From: Boswellia sacra
Lineage: Eukaryota > Streptophyta > Magnoliopsida > Sapindales > Burseraceae
DNA: 64,000 nucleotides
Assembly (NCBI GenBank): GCA_013180625.2
Contig: SNVD02004825.1
Location: forward strand, 62,001 to 126,000
Reading direction: 5' to 3'
In this document: in pieces, positions 10,748-21,394 of the stretch
Layout of the letters: every line of letters begins with the position of its first letter
Numbering within the stretch: the first letter of the stretch is position 1
Translations under genes and position numbers: made by a program
The notes under the pieces: generated by a model
The model's input: the letters and a program-made list of their open reading frames with translations, nothing else
What the model was told of the DNA's origin: nothing
The model's database searches: none

Positions 10748-13700
10748 TCTGGCTGGCATTCTTGAACGCTATTGGAGTCGCCGTGGAGATGAAACTGTTG
10801 CTTCCAGTAGTATTAATGCAGAGGTAAACTGCCCTTTTTCACTATTAACAACACAATTGTAATAACTACCATATATATATGTCAGCATGCTTTTCCATGA
10901 GATGTGCTAGTCAAGTTTCTTTCAAATGTTAGTGTGATCAATGCGGAGGCTTAACTATGAGGCCATTGCCAAACTAGCTATTAATTTATAGTTCATTCAT
11001 GCTTAGATGCATAATATGTGTGGATCCCAATTATAATAATGGGCAAGACATGAAAAACAATTCAGTATTAGGAAATTGTCACCTCATTCTAAGTGCATGA
11101 AATGCTGAATAATTAGCACTACTGATGACCACAAATGAAGTGTGTTGCGATCAATATATTTCATATACTAGTCATAATCATATACTAGATAATAGAGATT
11201 AAATATTAATGTTGACTCACAAGCTATAAATTTAGCCTTCTAGGTTAAATAGTTTTTAGACCTAGTATTGGAACTAATATGACACAACAGTTAACTGATC
11301 TGATGTTCAACCCACTTTGGGACATAAATTGGATGTGTTTATTGATAATTTTGAGTACTTTCTAAAGAATATTCTCTGTACAGGCCTCTGGTTTTAAGCA
11401 TTCAAGTATTTATTCACATGTTGAGCTTCTGAAAGTAGTCCAAAGGCAATCTCTCTAACTCTCCTATGCTTTTGCCCTATTAGGCATATTGTTGATCAAT
11501 CTTACGTTTAGTATTCACAGAGAACTTGCAGGACCAAACTTTGAGGAGATGATTGTGACTGATCTTGTGCAACTAGAAAAGGAACTTTATGCTATGCTAA
11601 CACGGATTAAAGCAAGGAAGGTTAGGTTTATCTATTATCTTGTTAATGAAAACTCAGATTAAGGTGGATGGATGATGTTATGATATCTAAGAAACTCTAG
11701 TCCATTTCATGATCAAGAGAAATGGTGCACATATTTTGACATCTTCCGTCAAGGTCTTAAATCACCCTGTAAATTAGATGTTTCCAAGAGACTTTAGCAC
11801 AACAAAGTCTTACTATGTCGTCTAATAATCATAAATTCCAATCTTAGCAGCGGTATTTCAATCTTAGCATGTATAACCCTTGCCATGTTTTGTAGCTTAT
11901 TCCTTACATGCTTAAAATCATACGGGGGTATATTGTAGCACCCTAGACCTCAGTAAGCATAATCAAGCATAATACGTATGTTTAGAAAACCTTTTTGATG
12001 CCATATTCTAATTTAATATATTTAAACCATATTAAACATTTATATTTCTAAAAAGCAATAATGTTTGATCATCTAACAAATTGATATTCCTAATAGCCAT
12101 CATATTTAGTTTTACATAAATAATACAGAAAAACTATTTATGAAGATCTTTATTCAGAAACATAAATATGATAAAAACTAATTGTTAATAAAACCATCAT
12201 TAAAAATATAAACCGTTTATGAATGGTTCATTTGAAGACAATTTAGTTACTATTCTCAAATAACAACGGGAACAAAGAGGTAACTTATGTCATAGTGTCC
12301 TTATATCCTTTCAAAATTGATATCTATAAGTAACCTTTCTAGACAAAGAGTAAAAGAGTGTAACTTTTAATCATTCAATTTTTCAACAATCTAATGAATG
12401 ATCATTTCATAAAACATTGCTTGTACATAAATTCATTATAATAAGAACTTTTTAAAACCCTTACTAATTAAATATAAATTTATAGAAGTTGGATTTAGAT
12501 AAATAAATTAACTTTCAATAATCAGAAGCTCTTCAGAAATATAAGATCACTTTCCAAAAAAGAAATTTCAGATAAACTCATTTCACATTGTATCACCTTT
12601 ACTCTCGGTGATCCCGCTAATAATCAATCGAATGTCACTTGTATCTCCAATACCCAACTAATATTTAATAATCGTGTGTACTCTAATATTACAACTAGAT
12701 TTATTTAATTATGTTCATTTAAATAAGAACTATGGATGATGAGTCAAGACATTTTACTAATTTTTTACTAATTTCAAATATCAGAGTCAATCATTTCTTA
12801 AATAAAAATAGTTAAATATTTCAACTGAACTTGATAAATCATTTGGTTTCCAAATGCTAAGTTCATATAAAATCTTTAACAACCTTTAATATAGTAATAT
12901 TTTAAATTAACTAATATATTTTAGTTAGTAAAAGCAGCCATATACAAAACATTATCTCAAACCTTCAAAAGACTATTAGCAAAACTATAAAGAAGATTTA
13001 TGAGAGCAACGCACTTAAAACATATCTTTTCTAAAACTCATAAAATTGAACTTTTTTCCATTAAAAATCATGGCAACATAAAACTATTTATTAATCAGCC
13101 ATCGATGTCATTGAAAACATTAATAATCAAAAAAATACTGTTTCAATAAGTAAGTCATAGATTTGAAGTTACAAAAGCAATGAATGAAGACATATGCTTA
13201 GAGAACTCATCTCCTTCAAATTTTCATTTACTTAAAAATCAATAAAAAATAATTTATAAAATCATTTACTTATTCAAAGTTACTTCTTGACAAGATTTGT
13301 GGCTGATTAAAACCATTTTCATTAGAATTACAGTCTTTGAAACACCTTCAGAATACTAAATAAAATTATTTTCCAGAGAAAGGTTTTTCCAAATAAAATA
13401 ACAATTACATCTCTTACATATTTAATATCAATGCCTAACACATTTAATAAAAATCCCGTTTTCCAAAATCATAGATGGAACTCAAAATTTCCAGGTTTTC
13501 TGCTCCAACTTCAAAAATACATATAAATTTGTATACTCAATGGATTTCCAAGAGATAAATTTCAAAACATTCGTTTATAAGTCTAGTAACATATAGAAAG
13601 GACCTGTTCAAATACGTTTAAAAAAAACAAAATAAAACTGTCAAAATCTTAGGATTTTTTTTTCCAAAAAGTCGGTATCAATATCAACTTCAAATCAATC

Positions 13701-16058
13701 AATACAAAAACCCTACTTTCTTTTCTAATATTGCAGGACTTTAAATTAAAAAAACTAGAGAAAATTGACTTCAAATGTCATAGAAAATGTCCAAAATTCA
13801 CATCGGTTGTTATTCCTTTGATCTCCAAAACAATAATAAGCGTTCACTGCTCTCTCTCTCTGTCTCTATCTCTTTTCTATTCTTTTCCTCTATCACTCAT
13901 TTGATAGAACTCATTCGATATTCTATAGTAAGCCAAACTCGAAACAACAGGTAACATATCAATTTAGGGAATTTTCCTAATTCCTGTAAAAGAATATTTT
14001 TCACTTAAGCTCTATCTGTTTTCATTTTCTCACTTCAAGTAAAATACCTCAATCATAAGTTTAAATTTCAAAAGTAATATTATCTTAGCACCACTTGCAT
14101 TTCAAATTGCGGATGTTACACACGACATACAGATCCTCTCTTTTCAGCCTCTTCTTTGTGATTCAATAACCTTAGCCATCTCCATTTAGGAATACAGAAT
14201 GTTGTTTTCTCGAAGTGCATTATCTTCCAAGCAAAATATCATGCTACTTTATACACATCTTTGTGGTTCATCAGCCGCTCTCTATATGCACTTATGTTCA
14301 TCCTAACTATGAGTTTCAGTGTCTTACTACTGAAATGAACTATAAAGATCTATGGCTGAGCCAGCTAACTGTATAAAGTTCTTTTTGCCCCATGTAAAAG
14401 CTCCACCAGCACTGAAACATCATGTATATGTAGCTTCAATTTTTCTTGAAGTAGTAGTCATGGACGGAGCTCTTTTTCACTCCAAATTGGACTATCAGAC
14501 CATTTTCACGTGATAATGATCAATTATCGGTTGGAATCACAAGTCTGGCTGTATTTCTGCCAGTACTATATATTGGCAATAGTTTCTAATTTGCTTCAGA
14601 TAGTTAGGGGAGGACCTTCCCTTCTATTTTCAGTCACACATTTTCCACCATGTGATAACCGGAACTTGGAATTATTTCCCTGGTATCATCAGTTAAGAGT
14701 CGTCTTATGGTATTGGCTCTGCTTTTTTGTACATTTTCTGCCTACAGATAAGACTACTTTTTTAGATCAAGCTCTGCTGTTTACCAATGCTTGTTGGTGG
14801 TATCCTATTTCATTAATTGTTTGTTTTTACAGACAGAACTGACGATGGAATCCATAATGACCATCCGAGAAAAGGTGTGAAACTACTTGGCAAACCTTGT
14901 TTTATGCTTTCATTATTCCAACTATACCCTGAAGTTACCTCCTAATCTCGTCATATTTTACTGGGTAACTCTAAGTTGGTATTTTAATTGTAGTACAAAA
15001 CAGTAACGTCTCATACTGTACAGTTTAGTTAGTAGCAATTTTTCATCTTATCCATGAAGTTGAATGATCTGTTAGTTACCTTATACGTAGTTAACCTGCA
15101 CTAGCTGTTCAAAGCCCTTCAGATTTGGTAATCTGTTTGACTAAAACTTAATGCCAATGAATTCCTTTGTTTGCCAATCCTCAATTCTTGTTGGAAACTT
15201 TCAGTTTCTTTATTCTGTTGACATTTAAATCACAGAGTCTTCTTGAGAATCAATTGCCTTAAGAAATTATCGGTCCCCTCACAACAGATCAAATTAGCTT
15301 TGTGAGAAAATGATACAAAGGCATACCAAAGTGACTTTCCCTTTTCCAAATGCCCTAAAATTTTTGAGCACTTTAAAGACCTTCTTATCTTTCTATTTTC
15401 TAGAAGTTAAAACTAGCTAAGCACATAGAAAGAGAACCCGTAACTCCTCCTTGATGAGAGTATTGCTTTGGTTATGAGAGCTAGAGTTATTTCATCTAGT
15501 AGTATAAATTGAGGTACATGTTGTAATCACAGCTGACAAAGTGAAAGCTCAACTTAATGCATTTCATTCAATGGACTACCTCCCTCATAATTGATTAACT
15601 CAAAAAATCAGATAACTTTAAAGTCTACATAAACAGCTAGGAAAATAGAGAATATTTGATCACTCTGAATTGGTGTTTGGCAGATGCTTACTCGGCATAA
15701 TTCTCAAGTAAATTAAATTTTGTAATCTTCTAGTGCTACCTTCCCATAAACATCTGTCAAAACATCAATTCCTGAATCAAAGCAATATATATATATACAA
15801 ACAAAATGATGATGATGATTATGATTTTAAAAAATTTGTATGGCTTTTGTTTTGGTTACCAATTCTGTCTTGTAACAGGAAAAGAAGCTGATAGAGGAAA
15901 ACAAACGTCTGGAGAGAGAGGTAAAAGTGTTGAGAAAAACCTGAATCATTGCCTGAGAAGTGTTTGTTATTGATCAGTTGTGATTACAGCTTTCAGCACT
16001 GGAGAAGAATGTGAATGATTCGACACCTTCGGTAATGGCAACATTGCCTTTCTTCTGA
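10748..16058 (+). CDS. FLC: MIKC-type MADS-box gene, FLC/MAF clade; exons 2-7 only
   Basis: Six coding exons splice in frame: 10748-10823, 11384-11445, 11521-11620, 14833-14874, 15879-15920 and 15990-16058 (76, 62, 100, 42, 42 and 69 nt). The 62-100-42-42 pattern is diagnostic of MIKC MADS genes. The product is the I region (LAGILERYWSRRGDETVASS), the K domain (LVQLEKELYAMLTRIKARK, TELTMESIMTIREK, EKKLIEENKRLERE) and a short C-terminus ending ATLPFF, 129 aa in all. Exon 2 begins with 1 nt that completes a codon, as expected after a 185-nt first exon. The short tail and K-domain wording match FLOWERING LOCUS C relatives, which repress flowering. The MADS DNA-binding exon is absent from 1-10747. 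It may lie outside the window beyond a very long intron 1 or be lost; without it the gene could not bind DNA. The intron after 11445 has a GC donor. A 2.2-kb insertion sits in the intron after 11620. Confidence 0.85.
11934..14120. mobile_element. Candidate 2.2-kb insertion (solo LTR-like) in the MADS intron
   Basis: The stretch opens with TGTAGCACCC and closes with GGATGTTACA, short inverted termini (TGTARCAYCC) of the type seen at the ends of several plant gypsy LTRs. The interior is strongly AT-rich and coding-free, with a CT microsatellite near 13845-13880. A solo LTR is the simplest reading. The flanking 5-mers (TATAT left, CACGA right) do not match, so there is no target-site duplication to confirm it. 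Confidence 0.35.
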
Positions 16059-16366
16059 TAGTAAGATATAGAGGCTCCTTGGCATGCATGCTTACGAGCT
16101 GCTTTAAGTTGGCTGAAGAGCAGTTGGGAAGCTGCTGAGACTCCTCCCAGTCACCTTTTGGACGCCAGGAAAGCATGCATGATCAACAATCTGCTCTCTA
16201 ACCCTTATTAAGCTTGTTGTATCTGCAGTTTCTTTCAGTTTGTATTATAAATCTGTTCCTACTGTGTCTCTCAAGACAGACTTGAGCAGAAATCTAACCA
16301 TGGCCCTAATGTTAAAGGCTAGCTAATGTTGTATTCAGATATATGCATCCAGATGTATCAATAATC

Positions 16367-16372
16367 AATAAA
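16367..16372 (+). promoter_or_regulatory. Polyadenylation signal of the MADS gene
   Basis: AATAAA lies 309 nt after the stop codon of the FLC-like gene, in a T-rich stretch containing no further coding exon. It is the best-placed poly(A) signal for this transcript. Confidence 0.5.
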
Positions 16373-16399
16373 GGGGCGATGAGTTGTGTCAAACTTATT

Positions 16400-18114
16400 C
16401 ACTTTGGAATATGATTATGCAGTTTAATGTGATGATCGTTTTCATCAATGAGACATGTCCTTTATTATGATTCTATTTTATTAAAGTGAGAAACAGAAGA
16501 GAGAGGTTTCATGATCTACACAGTAAAAAATGCTACAAGTATTCTTTTCATACAACAAAAACGTGAACATAAAATTCTATAAGATGAGAACTTCTGCTTT
16601 TAACGAGACTTGATAAACAACACACGCACAAAAAGCAGAAGCTTGCTCTTTAGAAGAGACAAGGAAATGCCCGGAAGATGAACTTGTACATGTTTACTTG
16701 TCAATAAATTAACTTAGCTAAAATTTCATGTAAAAGATGAAACATACACACCGATTGAGATGGATCGTGAAACGATTAATGAGCCTTGGAGGCATTTGAA
16801 ACTGGTGATGGTGCTGCAGTGCATTTGGGAGGTGGGATTGGAGATCAGCTGCTTTATAACTATCATAAAGAAAGCAAGAAAAAAGAAATACAAATCGGAA
16901 AAGGCACCGCATGGAAGCCTCAAGTACCCTATAAAACGTTAACAGCTGATACTTGGGCCATTCTGCTTCCAGACACATAGAGCAATACATGCAATACCGC
17001 GTGTACAGACACATCAGACTTTCTGTCAAACGTTGTTGCCAAGTGGACATTCAAGAGTAGCAAACCAACCCTGAGAACCAACCTTAATGTCACATTCCCT
17101 ATTGTAACTGTCATAATGAACAACACCTACACAATATTATTAAATTATTAATCCTAATCCTATACATAAACTAGACTGATAACGTAATACAATAAATGTT
17201 ACCCTTCCAACATTTTATATACAAAATTGATATAGCAATCAAATTAATATAATAAATGTTGAAAAATCATATGTTACTAAATAAATAATATTATATTAAT
17301 TTTATATATAAATTTTATAAATATAACATTATTTTAACGTAAAATCCCAACTTTCCAAAACTTATATTAATAAATTAATTAACTAGATCTATATAATATA
17401 TATAGTATATATGATGACGAACAACTCACTCCATTTACATAGTAATTAAGTTGGCAATCATTCTTCAGAATTGTTACTATTAACAAGAAACGAAGAGCTC
17501 TAAAGGAACAAAGAGCCAGCTGTCAAAAGATGTTATTTGAACAAAAAAAAAAAACCAAGGAGCCAGTTGTAAAAAGATGTTATTTGGTAAAAAAAGAAAA
17601 ATCAGGGAGACTGTGTAAAAAGATGCTATTTGACAAAAAAAATCTTTTGACTTGTTACTTTTAATTCAGAATTTAAAATTGAGAAATAAAAGAAGAAACG
17701 ATGCATGGAGGTACGAAGAGCTGAAGGCTAAGCATTAATATATACTGAAAATCATATCAGAAGTATGGTTCAAAAACTTACCAAGAAATGTACTCTTTGG
17801 AAATGAAAGGTGTTAATGGTATCAACCAGTTGCGACTTCTTCCTTCATCCAAATTCAGTTTCGTTCTGATCTCATGAGCTTTAAATGCATTTTTACATGA
17901 TTCAAGTTTATCCACCTCTACAGTCTACCGTGAATCAACGTGTCAAATTCACTTCACCTAAGGTTTTCTAAATGACAGCAAGCCCCCATGATTTTTGTGA
18001 AAATTGGTAAAACCTCACTGACTGTTAAAACACCATTAAAATCAAATAAGCTTGACCAATTAAAATTGATGAAATGCTACACCTACTCTACAAAGTAAGT
18101 TTTTTAATATATAT
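16400..18114. other. Intergenic DNA, no supported gene
   Basis: A minus-strand patch near 16720-17126 has several overlapping open frames, but none resembles a known family and the frames interrupt one another. Near 17520-17645 the motif AAAAGATGTTATTTG (one copy with GCTATTTG) recurs three times at roughly 50-60 bp spacing, each followed by an A-rich tract. The rest is AT-rich. A long terminal repeat begins at 18115. Confidence 0.55.
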
Positions 18115-18478
18115 TATTATGGCCATAACAAAATTGAACCTCAATTATTTCTAATTCAGTAAGCCCATTACTGAAGCCCATTATTTGGGCCCATTATTTG
18201 GGTTACACAATGACCCATCTTGACTCCTATATAAACCCTCCGAATTATTACTCAAGGTATGCACACTTTTCTGAACTTATTCTCTCTCTAAATTTCCTTC
18301 ACTTTTGAGAGCTTCTCTCTCTAGGAAATTCTCCTAGAAAATTCCGGAGTGCCGGAAACTGACTTGAGCGTCGGAGGGTCTCCGCCGGCACCCTGACTGT
18401 TTCTTTGCTCGCAGGATTGGACTTGACGTACAACCCGAGCTCCGACCCGCTTCCCGGCCGTCCGAAAATCGTGCATCA
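18115..18478 (+). repeat. 5' LTR of the gypsy element
   Basis: 364 bp, matching 26287-26662 almost throughout. The first dinucleotide is TA where the right copy has TG, so the terminal G has mutated. The end is GTGCATCA. A TATATAAA promoter box lies near 18228-18236 and a CT-rich leader follows. Confidence 0.93.
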
Positions 18479-18483
18479 AGAGT

Positions 18484-18502
18484 TGGCGCCGTCTGTGGGA
18501 AC
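18484..18502 (+). other. Primer-binding site of the gypsy element
   Basis: TGGCGCCGTCTGTGGGAAC begins 5 nt after the LTR ends. This sequence is common just inside 5' LTRs of plant gypsy elements. I do not assign the tRNA species with confidence. Confidence 0.8.
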
Positions 18503-18556
18503 GACAGTTTAAGCCTCTTTAGTTGTTGCTCCCATCCAAACGTACTCAAATACATC

Positions 18557-20263
18557 ATGAGTCACAAATCCCAACACTCAACCTCCCTAGAGGTTGACGA
18601 AGAAATTGAGGTTGAAGCACCTCCCCGACGCCGAAGGGTAGTTGATACAGGGAGAGCATTAGTGATATTCTCTGAGGTGGGGCCTAACCTCAGGCAACCC
18701 CGACTCCCACTTAGAAGACCGAAGAAGGGCAAGACGAATCGATTAACTACCATAGAACATACCATGCGAAATTTCAGTGAACAAATGAATCGTATGGTGA
18801 CTATGTTCAACCAAGCATTTGGACAAAGTGCTCAGCAGGCTGCAAACACTGCTGGGAATAACCCAATGAGTGCCATGGTAGTACCTAATGTCCAGACGGA
18901 TATTGGTGGGCATCCTGATTTAGTCGCCCAGACTACTGGATTGCCTCGCCATCAGGTCATTCAACCGAATCTTTCCCATCCTATTATTCAGGGAGGGGAT
19001 GGTCACCCACAGATTCCCTCTCCCTCACATATCATATCTGAACAACAGTTAGTAGCAGTAGATCTTCGACGCTCTCTGAACAAGAAGCGCCATACAAGCG
19101 TTGAGCAGGTGCCAAGGGGAAGTAATGTTGATCAGCCCGCCTATTCTTATCATGGTCCTTACGCTCCAGGGGGTAATTATCAGTTAAAAAGAAATCACCC
19201 CAGCTCACCACCTAGAGTTAAGAATCATCGCCCAGATGTTGCCCCAATGGATGTCTTGGAGGAGGAGACGTCAGACAATCATTATGCGAAATTCAAGCGA
19301 GAAATGGATGAAAAAATCCATAAGCTGGAGAAGTTGATTAAGCGTTCGGGAGGAGAAGAAGATGGTCGTCCACAATAGGAATCACCCTTTGCTGAAGATA
19401 TTCTAAGGGTAAGATACCCATATGGATTTCGGATACCGCAACTCGAGCTTTTCCAAGGGACAACAGACCCCCGAAAGTATTTAGACTCTTTTATTTCTCA
19501 TATGGAGATACAAGGGGTCTCAGGGGGAATCATGTGCAGAACTTTTTCTCTTACCCTTAGAGGACCAGCTAAGCAATGGTATAGAAGGCTACCAGCTGCA
19601 TCCATCTCCAGCTTTGATGAACTTGCTCGTAGCTTCCTCACACATTTTAGCAATATGAAGACAAGAAGTCGACCAGCACAGAGCCTTCTGTCAATCAAGC
19701 AGGGTCGTAATGAATCCTTCCATGCGTTTGTGGATAGATATCAGCGGGAGGTTACCCGAGTGGATCTATTTAACGATGGTTACGCTATGCAAGGTTTGGT
19801 TCAAGGAATCAGAGGGGAGCTCCCACTAGCATGGAAATTCTTTGTTAACCTCCCACGCACGTACCAAGAAGCATTAGCAAGGATCTCTAGCCATGCTGAT
19901 GCAGAGGAAATTTTTCAAGCAAATTACCCTGGGCAGACTTCGGTGATGCCTAATTCCTCACATACAGATGGACGGACGTATGGCAATCACAGAAGAGAGC
20001 ATCATGATAGAAATCAAAGATCAACCGTGGACCGATGCTCCGTGCGAGATACATTTAGAAATGATCGTCTCTTGTTGCAAGGGTCATCCACCCAACCCCG
20101 CCAAGAGCATAATGATCGATCCCAAGAGGAGCACCGTACTTTCACATTACTTAACATGCCACAGTATGATATCTTGAAAGAAATCAAAGATGAAGGTCTA
20201 CTGAAAGAACCTGCCCCCTTACGGTCGAATCCAAAAATGAGAGACAAGAGAAAGTCAACTTGA
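18557..20263 (+). pseudogene. gypsy gag, interrupted by one in-frame amber stop
   Basis: One reading frame runs from the ATG at 18557, about 55 nt after the primer-binding site, to TGA at 20261-20263, broken only by TAG at 19376-19378. The first part (273 codons) is a basic, Pro- and Gln-rich leader with a coiled-coil-like end. The second part holds the Retrotrans_gag domain: LTLRGPAKQWYRRLPAASIS, then RSFLTHFSNMKTR and SLLSIKQGRNESFHAFVDRY, in the order usual for plant Ty3/gypsy gag. No CCHC knuckle is evident. The bases after the amber (GAATCA) do not fit the tobamovirus-type read-through context, so the stop is probably decay. Protease continues in the -1 frame. Confidence 0.88.
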
Positions 20264-20805
20264 CAGCCTCCTCCACCAATGTTGGGGATCGTGATGTTAT
20301 CTCCTTTTCATCGCAAGATACGCAGGGTATCCATCATCCACATTGTGATGCCTTAGTCCTCACAAGAATAGTGGCCAATAAAAGGCTACGAAGAGTATTG
20401 ATTGACAACGGGAGCTTAACTGACATTATGTCATTAGATGTATTTGATCGGTTGGGTCTTAACCGAAAAGATATGAGAGGCATCCAAACTTCCCTGATAG
20501 GATTCGCTGGAGGAAAAGTTATTCCCGAATGAGTAATTTCGTTACCAGTGACCTTGGGAGAAGGTTCCCTACAGACAACCAAGATGGTGAACTTTCTCGT
20601 AGTAGATCATCCGTGTGTTTATAACGCCATTCTTGGACGGCCATCACTTTACGACTTCAAGGCTGTGATGGGTGTCTATCATCATGTCTTGAAATTTTCA
20701 ACACCCGCAGGGATAGGAGAAGTTAGAGGTGAACAGCGAGCCTCTCGAGAGTGCTACAACATGGATTTTAAAGAGAAGGCACATAAGCTATTGATGATTC
20801 GATAA
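20260..20805 (+). pseudogene. gypsy aspartic protease region, one in-frame stop
   Basis: The frame is -1 relative to gag. It contains the retropepsin-like segment RRVLIDNGSLTDIMSLDVFD, where DNGS is the catalytic D-x-G-S motif, then GLNRKDMRG and the flap-side GFAGGKVIPE. A TGA at 20530-20532 interrupts it. The same frame resumes with NFLVVDHPCVYNAILGRPSL and GVGEVRG-like GIGEVRGEQRASRECYN, the usual protease-to-RT spacer of plant gypsy pol. It ends at TAA near 20803, where homology to the spacer stops and the deletion begins. Confidence 0.85.
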
Positions 20806-20831
20806 GAACCTTCCGTGGGCATAAGCTAAGT

Positions 20832-21008
20832 AGGCAAGTACTACAAAGTACTCGAGATCCCATATATGGAGCATTGGGGCCTAACTGGAAGGGTCCTTAT
20901 CAAGTCAAGGTAGTTATCCGACCAAGCACCTACAGACTGGTCACCATGGATGGGAGGTTGCTCCGTCATCCATGGAATGTTGAGCACTTAAAGAAGTACT
21001 ACCCGTAA
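20832..21008 (+). pseudogene. Integrase C-terminal remnant
   Basis: An open frame of 58 codons ends at TAA 21006-21008. It reads DPIYGALGPNWKGPYQVKVV, then TYRLVTMDGRLLRHPWNVEH and LKKYYP. This is the extreme C-terminus of plant Ty3/gypsy integrase, which normally lies several kb beyond the protease. Here it starts within ~30 bp of the protease spacer, so a deletion removed RT, RNase H and the integrase catalytic core. The preserved C-terminal wording suggests the deletion is not ancient relative to the element. Confidence 0.88.
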
Positions 21009-21394
21009 TCTCTTTGTATTTGCAGTAACTCCTTCCAGGAGCTTATGCACGTGTAACAACTCCCATAGGGAGACCTATAAAGAGATTATCAATAAAGTGT
21101 TCAATTCATTGTATTTCAAATAGTACATCTTTAAAGCTCATGTATGATCAAGTTGCAATGAGATGAAAAGAGTAAAAGAATACGACACCAAAAAAAAAAT
21201 TCTTAGAGTTTTTATTATTTCAAAATTGGTTGAGGAATGCCACACATATAGTCCAAGTAAGGACAAATCCTCACCTAGTACATTCAACCGAAAGCAAAGA
21301 CAATAAAAGGTAAAGTCAAGACTTGGAGAACAGCCATGATATGATTATCCCCTACGAATAAGCATCTACCTGGTTGGAAGAATTCCAACTATCT

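Noticed and set aside
16718..17126. Minus-strand ORFs of 65-110 aa
   Set aside because: The frames overlap and contradict one another, none resembles a family, and no splice structure supports them.
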